Shown: in pieces, positions 25,696 to 34,294 of the stretch | Position numbering within the stretch: the first letter of the stretch is position 1 | Layout: every line of letters begins with the position of its first letter | Notes under the pieces: model-generated | The model's input: only the letters and a program-made list of their open reading frames with translations | What the model was told of the DNA's origin: nothing | Database searches by the model: none | Translations under genes and position numbers: made by a program | Assembly (NCBI RefSeq): GCF_002154555.1 | Contig: NZ_MUNF01000029.1 | Location: 1-36,964, forward strand | Source: Streptomyces murinus | GTDB taxonomy: Bacteria; Actinomycetota; Actinomycetes; Streptomycetales; Streptomycetaceae | DNA length: 36,964 nucleotides | Reading direction: 5' to 3'

Positions 25696-27045
25696 CTAGC
25701 CCTCCAGGAAGGCCGTCAGGGCGTTGGCGAGGAGGAACGGGTCGTCGGCGCCGCACAGTTCGCGGGCGCTGTGCATGGAGAGGATGGCCACGCCGATGTC
25801 GACGGTGCGGATGCCGTGCCGGGCCGCGGTGATCGGGCCGATGGTGGTGCCGCAGGGCATGGAGTTGTTGGAGACGAACGACTGGAAGGGGACACCGGCC
25901 TTCTCACAGGCGGCGGCGAACACCGCGCGGCCCGAACCGTCCGTGGCGTAGCGGTTGTTGACGTTCACCTTGAGGATCGGGCCGCCGTTGACGCGCGGGT
26001 GGTGCGTCGGGTCGTGCCGCTCGGCGTAGTTGGGGTGCACGGCGTGACCGGTGTCGGAGGAGAGGCACACGGTGCCGGCGAGGGCACGGGCGCGGTCCTC
26101 GTAGGTGCCGCCGCGGGCGAACACCGAGCGCTCCAGGACGGAGCCGAGCAGCGGCCCGTCCGCGCCGGTGTCGGACTGCGAGCCGTTCTCCTCGTGGTCG
26201 AAGGCGGCCAGCACCGGGATGCGGGTGAGCGGGGCGCCGGAGGTCGCGGCGGCGGCCAGCGCGGCGGCGCCCGCGTGCACGGACAGCAGGTTGTCCATGC
26301 GCGGACCGGCGACCAGTTCCCGGTCCCGGCCGAGGTAGGCCGGTGCCTCCACCGGGTACGTCATCAGGTCCCAGCCGGCCACCGAGTGCGCCTCCAGGCC
26401 GGCCTCCTGCTCCAGGAAGGAGATCAGGTCGCCGTCGAGCACCTCGTCGCCGAGGCCCCACACCGGCTGGAGGTGGCGCTGCTTGTCCAGCTTGAGGCCC
26501 TCGTTGCTGACCGAGCGGTCCAGGTGGATGGCGAGCTGCGGCACCCGCAGCAGCGGCCGGTCCACGTCGACCAGGACGGAGGAGCCGTCGCGCAGGGTCA
26601 GCCGGCCGGCCAGGCCCAGGTCGCGGTCCAGCCAGGAGTTCATCAGCGGGCCGCCGTAGATCTCCACGGCGACCTGCCGCCAGCCGTGCGCGCCGGTGTC
26701 CGGGCGCGGCTTGATCCGCAGATTGGGGGAGTCGGTGTGCGCGCCGATGATGTGGAACGGGGTGTGCGGCGCGACGCCCTCGGGGACGTACCAGGCGATG
26801 ATCGCGCCGCCCCGCAGCACGTACCGGCCGCCGCTGGTGCCGTCCCAGGCGTCCGTCTCCGCGACCTGCCTGAAACCGGCCTTCTCCAGCCGCTCGGCGA
26901 CGTTCGCCACGGCGTGGTACGGCGTCGGGCCGGCCGCAAGGAAGGACATCAGGTCGTCGGTGTGGCCGCGGTCGAAGGTGAGAGGTGCGCGCGCAGCGCT
27001 CGCTGGAGGGGTGGCGGCGGGCGACGGGCGGGATGGTGCGCTCAT
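25696..27045 (-). CDS. M18-family aminopeptidase (aspartyl aminopeptidase-like)
   Basis: A 449-residue dinuclear zinc aminopeptidase. Metal-binding and catalytic segments are present in order: GAHTDSPNLRIK (about 91-102), FDHEENGSQSDTGADGPLL with tandem acidic residues (general base and metal ligand), SSDTGHAVHPNYAERHDPTHHPRVNGGPILK, and near the C-terminus FVSNNSMPCGTTIGPITAARHGIRTVDIGVAILSMHSARE. Family members remove N-terminal acidic or neutral residues from cytoplasmic peptides and form large tetrahedral dodecamers. ATG 27045 has AAGGTGA five bases upstream. A strong terminator hairpin lies just upstream, which leaves little room for an independent promoter. Confidence 0.92.
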   Translation of the reverse strand: MSAPSRPSPAATPPASAARAPLTFDRGHTDDLMSFLAAGPTPYHAVANVAERLEKAGFRQVAETDAWDGTSGGRYVLRGGAIIAWYVPEGVAPHTPFHIIGAHTDSPNLRIKPRPDTGAHGWRQVAVEIYGGPLMNSWLDRDLGLAGRLTLRDGSSVLVDVDRPLLRVPQLAIHLDRSVSNEGLKLDKQRHLQPVWGLGDEVLDGDLISFLEQEAGLEAHSVAGWDLMTYPVEAPAYLGRDRELVAGPRMDNLLSVHAGAAALAAAATSGAPLTRIPVLAAFDHEENGSQSDTGADGPLLGSVLERSVFARGGTYEDRARALAGTVCLSSDTGHAVHPNYAERHDPTHHPRVNGGPILKVNVNNRYATDGSGRAVFAAACEKAGVPFQSFVSNNSMPCGTTIGPITAARHGIRTVDIGVAILSMHSARELCGADDPFLLANALTAFLEG

Positions 27046-27066
27046 GGGATTCACCTTAACGACGGG

Positions 27067-27102
27067 CACGGGCCCGCTCCCGGTAAGGGGAGCGGGCCCG
27101 TG
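27067..27102 (-). terminator. Terminator between acyl-CoA dehydrogenase and aminopeptidase genes
   Basis: A perfect 15-bp stem CACGGGCCCGCTCCC / GGGAGCGGGCCCGTG with a six-base loop lies on the minus strand after the acyl-CoA dehydrogenase. It is only 21 bases upstream of the aminopeptidase ATG. It may end the first transcript or attenuate read-through into the second. Confidence 0.85.
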
Positions 27103-27168
27103 CGCGGAAACGGCGGGGACGTCCGGAACGTCCGGAACCGGCGCTGTGGAACGACGCCGTTCCGTGTT

Positions 27169-28995
27169 CTAGAACGCGGCCTCGTCCAGCTCCATCAGGT
27201 CCAGCTCGATGCCCGTGGACAGCTTGCGGGCCAGGGTGACGCCCGGCAGGACGTTCGCGGCGAAGAACTTCGCGGCGGCGATCTTGCCGGTGTAGAACGC
27301 CTTGTCCTTGGCGGAGGCCGTGGCGAGCTTCTCGGCGGCGACGGCGGCACCCTTGAGCAGCAGGTAGCCGACGATGACATCGCCGGAGGCGAGCAGCAGG
27401 CGGGTGGTGTTCAGGCCGACCTTGTAGATGTTCTTGGCGTCGTCCTGGGTGGCGGCGAGGTCGGTCAGCATCAGGCCGACGATCGCCTCCAGCTCCACCG
27501 CGGCCTTGGCCAGGTGCTCGCGGGCGCCGGACAGCTCCTCGCCGCCGGTGCCGAGCGCCAGGAACTTCTTGATGTCCTCGGCGAGCGAGTTCAGCGCGGC
27601 GCCCTGGTTGCGGACGATCTTCCGGAAGAAGAAGTCCTGGCCCTGGATCGCGGTGGTGCCCTCGTAGAGGGTGTCGATCTTGGCGTCCCGGATGTACTGC
27701 TCGATCGGGTACTCCTGAAGGAAGCCGGAGCCGCCGAAGGTCTGCAGCGACTGGGCCAGCTGCTCGTAGGCCTTCTCGGAGCCGTAGCCCTTGACGACCG
27801 GCAGCAGCAGGTCGTTGAGGGCGTGGTCGGCGGAGGCGTCCTCGCCGTTCGCCTCCTTGACCTGGATCGCGTCCTGGACGGAGGCGGTGTACATCACCAG
27901 GGCGCGCATGCCCTCGGCGTACGCCTTCTGCGTCATCAGCGAGCGGCGCACATCGGGGTGGTGGGTGATGGTGACCTTGGGCGCGGCCTTGTCCATGAAG
28001 TTGGCCAGGTCCGGACCCTGGACGCGCTCCTTGGCGTACTCCAGGGCGTTCAGGTAGCCGGTGGACAGCGTGGAGATCGCCTTCGTGCCGACCATCATGC
28101 GGGCGAACTCGATGATGCGGAACATCTGGCGGATGCCGTCGTGCTTGTCGCCGATCAGCCAGCCCTTGGCGGGGTGGCGGTCGCCGAAGGTCATCTCGCA
28201 CGTGTTGGAGGCCTTCAGGCCCATCTTGTGCTCGACGTTGGTGGCATAGACGCCGTTGCGCTCGCCCAGCTCGCCGGTCTCGAAGTCGAACTCGTACTTC
28301 GGCACCAGGAAGAGGGACAGGCCCTTGGTGCCGGGGCCGGCGCCCTCGGGACGCGCGAGCACGTAGTGGAGGATGTTCTCCGACATGTCGTGCTCACCCG
28401 AGGTGATGAAGCGCTTCACGCCCTCGATGTGCCAGGAGCCGTCCTCCTGCTGGACCGCCTTGGTGCGGCCGGCGCCCACGTCGGAGCCCGCGTCGGGCTC
28501 GGTGAGCACCATCGTGGAGCCCCACTGCTTGTCCACGGCGATCGAGGCGATGTGCTTCTGGACCTCGTTGCCCTCCTCGAAGAGGATGCCGGCGAACGCG
28601 GGGCCCGAGGAGTACATCCACACGGCCGGGTTGGCGCCCAGGATCAGCTCGGCGTAGGCCCAGATCAGGGAGCGCGGCGAGGTGGTGCCGCCGATCTCCT
28701 CGGGCAGGCCGAGGCGCCAGTACTCGGAGTCCATGAAGGCCTGGTAGCTCTTCTTGAAGGACGCCGGGACCGGCGCGGTGTTGGTCTCCGGGTCGAAGAC
28801 CGGCGGGTTGCGGTCGGCGTCGGCGAAGGACTCGGCCAGCTCGTTCTCCGAGAGGCGGGTCAGCTCCTCCAGTACGCTCTTGGCGGTCTCGACGTCCATC
28901 TCCTCGAACGGGCCGGTGCCGTACACCTTGTCGCGCCCGAGTACTTCGAAGAGGTTGAACTCGATGTCGCGGAGATTCGACTTGTAGTGCCCCAT
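27169..28995 (-). CDS. Acyl-CoA dehydrogenase, large (FadE5-like) type
   Basis: A 608-residue flavoprotein, longer than the usual 380-residue enzyme because of N-terminal and C-terminal helical extensions. The FAD/substrate signature [17 protein letters not shown] is followed by [28 protein letters not shown]. The second signature is [32 protein letters not shown], with the candidate catalytic Glu in YEGTT. A C-terminal four-helix extension resembles FadE5 and VLCAD-like enzymes. The reaction is FAD-dependent alpha,beta-dehydrogenation of fatty acyl-CoA, the first step of beta-oxidation. ATG 28995 was chosen because GGAG lies eight bases upstream; a longer frame to 29028 is open. The 5' region has a TAC-N6-GTA half-palindrome at 29051-29062. 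Confidence 0.93.
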   Translation of the reverse strand: MGHYKSNLRDIEFNLFEVLGRDKVYGTGPFEEMDVETAKSVLEELTRLSENELAESFADADRNPPVFDPETNTAPVPASFKKSYQAFMDSEYWRLGLPEEIGGTTSPRSLIWAYAELILGANPAVWMYSSGPAFAGILFEEGNEVQKHIASIAVDKQWGSTMVLTEPDAGSDVGAGRTKAVQQEDGSWHIEGVKRFITSGEHDMSENILHYVLARPEGAGPGTKGLSLFLVPKYEFDFETGELGERNGVYATNVEHKMGLKASNTCEMTFGDRHPAKGWLIGDKHDGIRQMFRIIEFARMMVGTKAISTLSTGYLNALEYAKERVQGPDLANFMDKAAPKVTITHHPDVRRSLMTQKAYAEGMRALVMYTASVQDAIQVKEANGEDASADHALNDLLLPVVKGYGSEKAYEQLAQSLQTFGGSGFLQEYPIEQYIRDAKIDTLYEGTTAIQGQDFFFRKIVRNQGAALNSLAEDIKKFLALGTGGEELSGAREHLAKAAVELEAIVGLMLTDLAATQDDAKNIYKVGLNTTRLLLASGDVIVGYLLLKGAAVAAEKLATASAKDKAFYTGKIAAAKFFAANVLPGVTLARKLSTGIELDLMELDEAAF

Positions 28996-29190
28996 GGCGA
29001 CGGCTCCGTTGAGGGATCGGCGAGGCACTGACTCCTCGCATCTGTTTCACGTACCAATAAGTAGCTCCGATGATGCTACCCGCCGGTAATAAGACGCAAC
29101 CCCAGTCCGGCCAAGTGTGAGAAGGGTCTACTCCTGTGGGCCTTTCGGGTCCATCCCTGCGGCGGCCCGGATCTCGGTACGCTTGCGCCC

Positions 29191-29673
29191 ATGTACGGAT
29201 ACGGCCAGCCCATGGACGGCGGCGCCGCGCAGCAGCAGTACACGTCGGGGCAGCAGCAGATGGCGGGCGGAGCCGGCGGGTACGGCCAGCAGCCGCCGCT
29301 CTATCCCGAGCCGTCCCCGCCCTCGCTCGCGGACGCGGTGCGCGCGTTCACCACCGGACAGATGTCCCCCGAGGACTTCCAGCAGATCTTCGCGTCGTCG
29401 AAGGTGTACTGCCCGCGCGGTGACACCCCCGGCTTCCTCGCCCTGCACAACACCCAGCAGCCGGTGATCCCGATGTTCACCTCGCTCAAGGAACTGCGGC
29501 GGTACGCGGGCAAGGAGTCCAAGTACTTCGTGATCACCGGCGCCGAGGTGATCGACCTGCTGCCGACCGGCTACGGCTTCGTCCTGGACATGGAGGGTGA
29601 GCACCGGATGGTGTTCGACGCGAAGGCCGTCGAGCAGATGGTCGATTTCGCGATGCGCCGGATGTACGGCTGA
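29191..29673 (+). CDS. SseB-family protein
   Basis: A 160-residue protein. A Gly/Gln/Tyr-rich low-complexity N-terminus (about 1-40) precedes an SseB N-terminal domain (about 44-158): LADAVRAFTTGQMSPEDFQQIFASSKVYCPRG, FLALHNTQQPVIPMFTSLKELRRYAG, and AEVIDLLPTGYGFVLDMEGEHRMVFD. In the SseB family this domain is found in type VII secretion-linked and stress-related proteins, but its biochemical role is unclear. TACGCT lies seven bases before ATG 29191 and no ribosome site is present, so a leaderless transcript is likely. Confidence 0.85.
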   Translation: MYGYGQPMDGGAAQQQYTSGQQQMAGGAGGYGQQPPLYPEPSPPSLADAVRAFTTGQMSPEDFQQIFASSKVYCPRGDTPGFLALHNTQQPVIPMFTSLKELRRYAGKESKYFVITGAEVIDLLPTGYGFVLDMEGEHRMVFDAKAVEQMVDFAMRRMYG

Positions 29674-29694
29674 TCGGCTGAGACTCGTCGCCGC

Positions 29695-29726
29695 ACGGGC
29701 CCGGAGGGAATTCCCTCCGGGCCCGT
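29695..29726. terminator. Terminator after the SseB-like gene
   Basis: A perfect 32-base palindrome with 14-bp arms ACGGGCCCGGAGGG / CCCTCCGGGCCCGT and central AATT, 21 bases after the stop codon. Confidence 0.87.
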
Positions 29727-29790
29727 CCTGTTGTGGGTGGCAAGAAGTTCAACACTCAACTAAAGTGAGCGTACGAAGGAGGTAGCCACC

Positions 29791-30768
29791 ATGCCCGCAG
29801 TGACCGTCGAGAACCCGTTGACGCTGCCCCGTGTGACCGCTCCCGCCGATGCCGTGGCGCGCAAGGTGCTCACCGTGACCACCGCGCCGAGCGGCTACGA
29901 GGGCGAGGGCTTTCCCGTGCGCCGGGCGTTCGCGGGGATCAATTACCGCCATCTCGACCCGTTCATCATGATGGACCAGATGGGTGAGGTGGAGTACGCG
30001 CCGGGCGAGCCCAAGGGCACCCCCTGGCACCCCCACCGCGGCTTCGAGACCGTCACGTACATCATCGACGGGATCTTCGACCACCAGGACTCCAACGGTG
30101 GTGGCGGCACCATCACCGACGGCGACACCCAGTGGATGACGGCGGGCGCCGGGCTGCTGCACATCGAGGCGCCGCCGGAGCACCTCGTCGTCTCGGGCGG
30201 GCTCTTCCACGGGCTCCAGCTGTGGGTGAACCTCCCGGCCGCGGACAAGATGATGGCCCCGCGCTACCAGGACATCCGGGCCGGCAGCGTCCAGTTGCTG
30301 ACCTCGCCGGACGGCGGTGCGCTGCTCCGGGTGATCGCCGGTGAGCTGGACGGCCACGAGGGTCCCGGCATCACGCACACCCCGATCACCATGGTCCACG
30401 CGACGCTCGCGCCCGGTGCGGAGATCACCCTGCCCTGGCGGGAGGACTTCAACGGGCTGGCGTACGTGCTGGCGGGCCGCGGCAGCGTCGGCGAAGAGCG
30501 CCGTCCCGTCCACACGGGCCAGACGGCCGTCTTCGGCGCCGGGTCCTCGCTGACCGTGCGCGCGGACGAGCGGCAGGACGGCAACACGCCGGACCTGGAG
30601 GTCGTCCTCCTCGGCGGCCGCCCGATCCGTGAGCCGATGGCGCACTACGGCCCGTTCGTCATGAACACCAAGGACGAACTGATGCAGGCCTTCGAGGACT
30701 TCCAGAAGGGCCGCCTCGGCACCGTCCCGGCCGTGCACGGCATGACGGACGAGGGTCCGCAGGCCTGA
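29791..30768 (+). CDS. Pirin-family bicupin protein
   Basis: A 325-residue pirin. The N-terminal cupin carries the metal ligands H80 and H82 (WHPHRGFETVTYIIDG) and H124, E126 (AGLLHIE), matching the 2-His + His/Glu pattern of pirins. The C-terminal cupin is present (AEITLPWREDFNGLAYVLAGRG). Pirins bind iron and include quercetinases and redox regulators; the role here is unresolved. ATG 29791 is preceded by an excellent ribosome site, GGAGG, eight bases upstream. The upstream region contains CACT-N7-AGTG (29752-29766), a weak candidate operator. Confidence 0.92.
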   Translation: MPAVTVENPLTLPRVTAPADAVARKVLTVTTAPSGYEGEGFPVRRAFAGINYRHLDPFIMMDQMGEVEYAPGEPKGTPWHPHRGFETVTYIIDGIFDHQDSNGGGGTITDGDTQWMTAGAGLLHIEAPPEHLVVSGGLFHGLQLWVNLPAADKMMAPRYQDIRAGSVQLLTSPDGGALLRVIAGELDGHEGPGITHTPITMVHATLAPGAEITLPWREDFNGLAYVLAGRGSVGEERRPVHTGQTAVFGAGSSLTVRADERQDGNTPDLEVVLLGGRPIREPMAHYGPFVMNTKDELMQAFEDFQKGRLGTVPAVHGMTDEGPQA

Positions 30769-30782
30769 CCCGCCCCCGAGAC

Positions 30783-30822
30783 AGGGCGCCCCTCCAGCCG
30801 ACGAAGCCTGGAGCGGCGCCCT
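30783..30822 (+). terminator. Terminator after pirin gene
   Basis: Arms AGGGCGCC-C-CTCCAG and CTGGAG-C-GGCGCCCT pair with a single C-C mismatch around a 10-base loop and are followed by TT. The hairpin starts 14 bases after the stop codon. Confidence 0.8.
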
Positions 30823-30861
30823 TTCGGCCGACCGGAGGTCGTAGCGCCCCTCCTCGGACCC

Positions 30862-32031
30862 GTGCTCACCCGCCCGGGCCCGCAGCGCGAGACACCCGGC
30901 GGCCGGCGTGATCCGCTGGGGGACGTGCATCTGTTGCCCGAGCCCGTTCGGCGGCTTGCCGCGTGGTGCGCCGTGCTGCTGCTGGTCGCCGGGGTCGGAT
31001 GGGTCGGGGTGCGGCTGTGCGGGGAGCTGCGTACGGCCGTCACCGCCGTCCTGCTCGCCCTCCTCGGCACCGCCCTGCTCGGCCCCCTGCACCGGCGGCT
31101 GGTGCGGGCCGGCGTACAGCGCTCGGTGTCGGCCGGGCTGACCTGCGTCGCGGTCGTGGCCGTCGTCGGCGGCGCCGTCTACATCGTCGTCGCCGCCCTC
31201 GTCGACAGCGGCGACGAGATCATGACCTCGCTGCGCAACGCCGCCAAGAGCGTCTCCCGGCACTTCGGGGCCGCCGGGACCGGCCTGGAGGATCTCACCA
31301 CCAACTCCGGGGAACTGCTGCGCCGGTTCGGCGGCACGGCCGCGTCCAACGTCATCAGCGGGGTGAGCGTCGTCGGCGAGAGCATCGCGCTGGCCGTGCT
31401 CGCCCTCGTCCTGGTCTTCTTCTTCCTGCGCGACTCCCACCTGGTGGCGGGCACCCTGCGCTCCCTCGCGCCCCGGGGCACCGGCGACACCCTCGAAGCG
31501 GTCGCGCGGCGCGCCTATCAGGCCGTCGAGGGATTCATGCGCGGCACCACCCTGATCGCCCTGATCGACGCCGTCTGTATCACCGTCGGCCTGCTGATCC
31601 TCCGGGTGCCCGGCGCCCTCGGGCTCGGCGCGCTGGTCTTCGTCGGCGCCTTCATCCCCTACCTCGGCGCGTTCATCTCCGGCGCGGTCGCGGTGCTCGT
31701 CGCCCTCGCGGACCGGGGCTTCGTCATCGCGCTGTGGACGCTCGGGGTGGTGCTCGCCGTGCAGCAGATCGAGGGGCATGTGCTCCAGCCCTTCATCCTG
31801 GGCCGCGCCGTGCGGGTGCACCCCCTCGCGGTGGTGCTGACCGTGGCGGCCGGCGGCATGGTGGCCGGGATCGGCGGCGCGGTGGTCGCCGTACCGCTGG
31901 TGGCGGTGGCGAACACGGTGGTGGGCTATCTGCGGCAGTACTCCGAGGAGTTGCACCAGCCGGCCGCCGCTGCCCCGGCCCTGGAGGAGACGGCGGCGGC
32001 GAACGCGGAAGACCCCGCCCACCAGGGGTGA
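30862..32031 (+). CDS. AI-2E family transporter (PerM/TqsA-like)
   Basis: A 389-residue membrane protein of the AI-2E transporter family, with about eight helices. There are two N-terminal helices (about 33-50 and 56-72), one at about 92-110, and a soluble stretch about 112-170 (DSGDEIMTSLRNAAKSVSRHFG). The core helices include VVGESIALAVLALVLVFFFLRDSH and LGALVFVGAFIPYLGAFISGAVAVLVAL, with the conserved QQIEGHVLQPFILGRAVRVHPLAVVL. The family exports small signals or solutes, and no substrate can be inferred. GTG 30862 has no clear ribosome site. GTG 30925 in the same frame, preceded by GGGGGAC, is an alternative that would start at VHLLPEPV. Confidence 0.85.
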   Translation: MLTRPGPQRETPGGRRDPLGDVHLLPEPVRRLAAWCAVLLLVAGVGWVGVRLCGELRTAVTAVLLALLGTALLGPLHRRLVRAGVQRSVSAGLTCVAVVAVVGGAVYIVVAALVDSGDEIMTSLRNAAKSVSRHFGAAGTGLEDLTTNSGELLRRFGGTAASNVISGVSVVGESIALAVLALVLVFFFLRDSHLVAGTLRSLAPRGTGDTLEAVARRAYQAVEGFMRGTTLIALIDAVCITVGLLILRVPGALGLGALVFVGAFIPYLGAFISGAVAVLVALADRGFVIALWTLGVVLAVQQIEGHVLQPFILGRAVRVHPLAVVLTVAAGGMVAGIGGAVVAVPLVAVANTVVGYLRQYSEELHQPAAAAPALEETAAANAEDPAHQG

Positions 32032-32039
32032 GCGGGGTC
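32011..32039. terminator. Overlapping terminator of AI-2E transporter and ahpCD
   Basis: An inverted repeat GACCCCGC (32011-32018) / GCGGGGTC (32032-32039) straddles the transporter stop codon and lies in front of the convergent ahpD stop. It is likely bidirectional. Confidence 0.65.
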
Positions 32040-32061
32040 CTCGGCTGAAGCGGTGTCGGCC

Positions 32062-32595
32062 TTACTCGGCCAGTACGGCCTCGGCCTCCAGGGTGGCGCC
32101 GACCGCCTGCACAACGGCAGCGATCTTGAAGGCCTCCTGGATGGTGTCGCGCTCCATACCGGCCTTGCGCAGCACCTGCTCGTGCGAGTCCAGGCACATG
32201 CCGCAGCCGTTGATCGCGGAGACCGCGAACGACCACAGCTCGAAGTCGACCTTCTCCACGCCCGGGTTGCCGATGACGTTCATCCGCAGACCGGCGCGCA
32301 GGGTGCCGTACTCGTGGTCGGACAGCAGGTGCCGGGTGCGGTAGAAGACGTTGTTCATCGCCATGACGGCGGCCGCGGCCTTGGCCGCGGTGTACGCCTC
32401 CGGCGAGAGGTTCGCCTTCGCCTCCGGCTCCAGCTCACGCAGCACGATCGGGGAGCGGGAGGCGATCGCGGTCGCGAGCACCGTGCCCCACAGCTGCTGG
32501 GCCGGCAGGTCGGAGTTGCCGATGACCGAGCCCAGGTTGAGCTTGAGGTCCTTGGCGTAGTCCGGGACCCGGGACTTCAGCGAGTCGAGCGACAT
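32062..32595 (-). CDS. ahpD: Alkyl hydroperoxide reductase AhpD
   Basis: A 177-residue AhpD. The CxxC motif is C131-G-M-C134, with H138 and E119 completing the catalytic set; all are offset by one from Mycobacterium AhpD (E118, C130, C133, H137). AhpD reduces the disulfide of AhpC in the actinobacterial peroxide-defence system, recharged through lipoamide. ATG 32595 lies three bases after the ahpC stop codon, so it is second in the ahpC-ahpD operon, divergent from oxyR. Confidence 0.95.
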   Translation of the reverse strand: MSLDSLKSRVPDYAKDLKLNLGSVIGNSDLPAQQLWGTVLATAIASRSPIVLRELEPEAKANLSPEAYTAAKAAAAVMAMNNVFYRTRHLLSDHEYGTLRAGLRMNVIGNPGVEKVDFELWSFAVSAINGCGMCLDSHEQVLRKAGMERDTIQEAFKIAAVVQAVGATLEAEAVLAE

Positions 32596-32598
32596 GGG

Positions 32599-33153
32599 TC
32601 ACTCACCAGCCAGCAGCGCGACCGGGTCGAGGGTCTCGTCGCCCTTGCTCCAGTTGCACGGGCACAGCTCGTCGGTCTGGAGGGCGTCCAGGACCCGCAG
32701 GACCTCCTTGGGGTTACGGCCCACGGAACCGGCGGTCACCATCGTGAACTGGATCTCGTGGTTCGGGTCCACGATGAACACGGCGCGCTGCGCGAAGCCG
32801 TCCTCGCCCTCGATGCCCAGGTCACGCATGAGCTCGTGCTTGGAGTCGGCCATCATCGGGAAGGGCAGCTCGGTCAGGTCCGGGTGGTCCTTGCGCCAGG
32901 CGTGGTGCACGAACTCGGAGTCACCGGAGAAGCCGAGGATCTGGGCGTCGCGGTCGGCGAACTCGTCGTTCAGCTTGCCGAACGCGGCGATCTCGGTCGG
33001 GCAGACGAAGGTGAAGTCCTTCGGCCAGGCGAACACGACCAGCCACTTGCCCTCGTAGGACTTGTGGTTGAGCTGCTCGAACTCCTTGCCCTTCTCCAGC
33101 GAGACGCAAGCGGTCAGGTCGAACTCGGGGAACTTGTCACCGACAGTGAGCAC
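32599..33153 (-). CDS. ahpC: Alkyl hydroperoxide reductase AhpC (2-Cys peroxiredoxin)
   Basis: A 184-residue typical 2-Cys peroxiredoxin. The peroxidatic Cys is C51 (FTFVCPTEI), with resolving Cys C164 and a second Cys C166 (DELCPCNW). The 113-residue spacing equals that of mycobacterial AhpC (C61, C174, C176). It reduces organic and hydrogen peroxides. The GTG start at 33153 follows AAGGAG with a five-base gap; the long open frame beyond it to 33615 is a shadow of oxyR. First gene of ahpC-ahpD; divergent transcription from oxyR is the known Streptomyces arrangement. Confidence 0.95.
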   Translation of the reverse strand: MLTVGDKFPEFDLTACVSLEKGKEFEQLNHKSYEGKWLVVFAWPKDFTFVCPTEIAAFGKLNDEFADRDAQILGFSGDSEFVHHAWRKDHPDLTELPFPMMADSKHELMRDLGIEGEDGFAQRAVFIVDPNHEIQFTMVTAGSVGRNPKEVLRVLDALQTDELCPCNWSKGDETLDPVALLAGE

Positions 33154-33286
33154 AGGCTCTCCTTGCAGCGAAGAACCATCCCTTTTGAGGATGATTCCCA
33201 TGGGTTGGACGTTGTCGATGTTGGCACAGGGTGCATTGATTAGGGAAATAGCTACACTCGGTCGTGTTGATCGGAGGTAACTATCA
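33154..33286. promoter_or_regulatory. ahpC-oxyR divergent regulatory region
   Basis: A 133-base intergenic region expected to hold the OxyR site controlling ahpC and oxyR. I see no clear LysR T-N11-A palindrome that I would place with confidence. A GGGAAT-N17-GTT pair on the minus strand (33199-33194 and 33176-33174) resembles a SigR-type promoter for ahpC, one base short of the usual spacing. GGAGG at 33273-33277 is the oxyR ribosome site. A direct repeat CTATCAGT (33281-33288 and 33291-33298) spans the oxyR start. Confidence 0.5.
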
Positions 33287-34237
33287 GTGGCTATCAGTAA
33301 CGGCAAGCGGAGGCAGCCGAGCCTCGCGCAGCTGCGTGCCTTCGCCGCCGTGGCCGAGCACCTGCACTTCAGGGACGCGGCGGCGGCCATCGGCATGAGC
33401 CAGCCCGCCCTGTCCGGCGCGGTCTCCGCGCTGGAGGAGACACTCGGAGTGACCCTCCTTGAGCGTACGACGCGTAAGGTACTGCTCTCGCCCGCGGGGG
33501 AGCGGCTCGCGGTGCGGGCCAAGGCGGTGCTGGACGCGGTCGGCGAGCTGCTGGAGGAGGCGGAGGCGGTCCGCGCGCCGTTCACCGGGGCGCTGCGCCT
33601 CGGGGTGATTCCCACCGTGGCGCCGTATCTGCTGCCGACCGTGCTGCGGCTCGTCCATGAGCGCTACCCGGACCTCGACCTCCAGGTGCACGAGGAGCAG
33701 ACCTCCAGCCTGATCGAGGGGCTGGCCACCGGCCGCCTGGACCTGCTGCTGCTCGCCGTCCCACTCGGTGTCCCCGGCATCGCCGAACTCCCGCTGTTCG
33801 ACGAGGACTTCGTGCTGGTCACCCCGCTCGACCACTGGCTCGGCGGCCGCGAGGGCATCCCGCGCGAGGCGCTGAAGGAGCTGAACCTGCTGCTGCTGGA
33901 CGAGGGGCACTGCCTGCGCGACCAGGCCCTGGACATCTGCCGGGAGGCGGGCCGCGCGGACGCTCCGGTGACCACGACGGCCGCCGGACTGTCCACGCTG
34001 GTCCAGCTGGTCGCGGGCGGCCTCGGCTGCACCCTGCTGCCGCGCACCGCGCTCAAGCTGGAGACCACGCGCAGCAGCCAGTTGCTCACCGGCTACTTCG
34101 CCGACCCGGCCCCGAGCCGCCGGGTCGCCCTCGCGATGCGGGCGGGCGCGGCACGCGGTGCCGAGTACGAGGAGCTGGCGGGGGCGCTGCGGGAGGCGAT
34201 GCGGATGCTGCCGGTACGGGTCGTCGAGCCCGGCTGA
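33287..34237 (+). CDS. oxyR: Peroxide-sensing LysR regulator OxyR
   Basis: A 316-residue LysR regulator. The N-terminal helix-turn-helix is SLAQLRAFAAVAEHLHFRDAAAAIGMSQPALSGAVSALEETLG. The effector domain carries the redox pair C209 and C218 in EGHCLRDQALDIC, corresponding to E. coli OxyR C199 and C208. Peroxide oxidises the pair to a disulfide and activates ahpC transcription. The GTG start at 33287 follows GGAGG at nine-base spacing. Divergent orientation to ahpCD and the conserved cysteines make the assignment firm. Confidence 0.95.
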   Translation: MAISNGKRRQPSLAQLRAFAAVAEHLHFRDAAAAIGMSQPALSGAVSALEETLGVTLLERTTRKVLLSPAGERLAVRAKAVLDAVGELLEEAEAVRAPFTGALRLGVIPTVAPYLLPTVLRLVHERYPDLDLQVHEEQTSSLIEGLATGRLDLLLLAVPLGVPGIAELPLFDEDFVLVTPLDHWLGGREGIPREALKELNLLLLDEGHCLRDQALDICREAGRADAPVTTTAAGLSTLVQLVAGGLGCTLLPRTALKLETTRSSQLLTGYFADPAPSRRVALAMRAGAARGAEYEELAGALREAMRMLPVRVVEPG

Positions 34238-34246
34238 CCGGCGTAC

Positions 34247-34284
34247 GCGCAGGGCCCTCCCCGTGTCCGGGAAGGGCCCTGCGC
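34247..34284. terminator. Bidirectional terminator between oxyR and ABC permease
   Basis: The stem GCGCAGGGCCC (34247-34257) / GGGCCCTGCGC (34274-34284), extended by an imperfect inner stem, lies between the convergent genes. Confidence 0.82.
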
Positions 34285-34294
34285 CGTAAGGGAC

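Noticed and set aside
28530..28538. DnaA-box-like TTGTCCACG inside the acyl-CoA dehydrogenase gene
   Set aside because: Single site with one mismatch in coding sequence, no cluster.
25180..29031. Very long plus-strand open frame of about 1283 codons
   Set aside because: It runs antisense to the DUF6458, aminopeptidase and acyl-CoA dehydrogenase genes, with no start context and low-complexity His/Gly/Val composition.
29043..29058. Possible second parS upstream of acyl-CoA dehydrogenase
   Set aside because: Only a half-site TGTTTCACGT is present (10 of 16 bases). The other half does not match, so ParB binding is unlikely.
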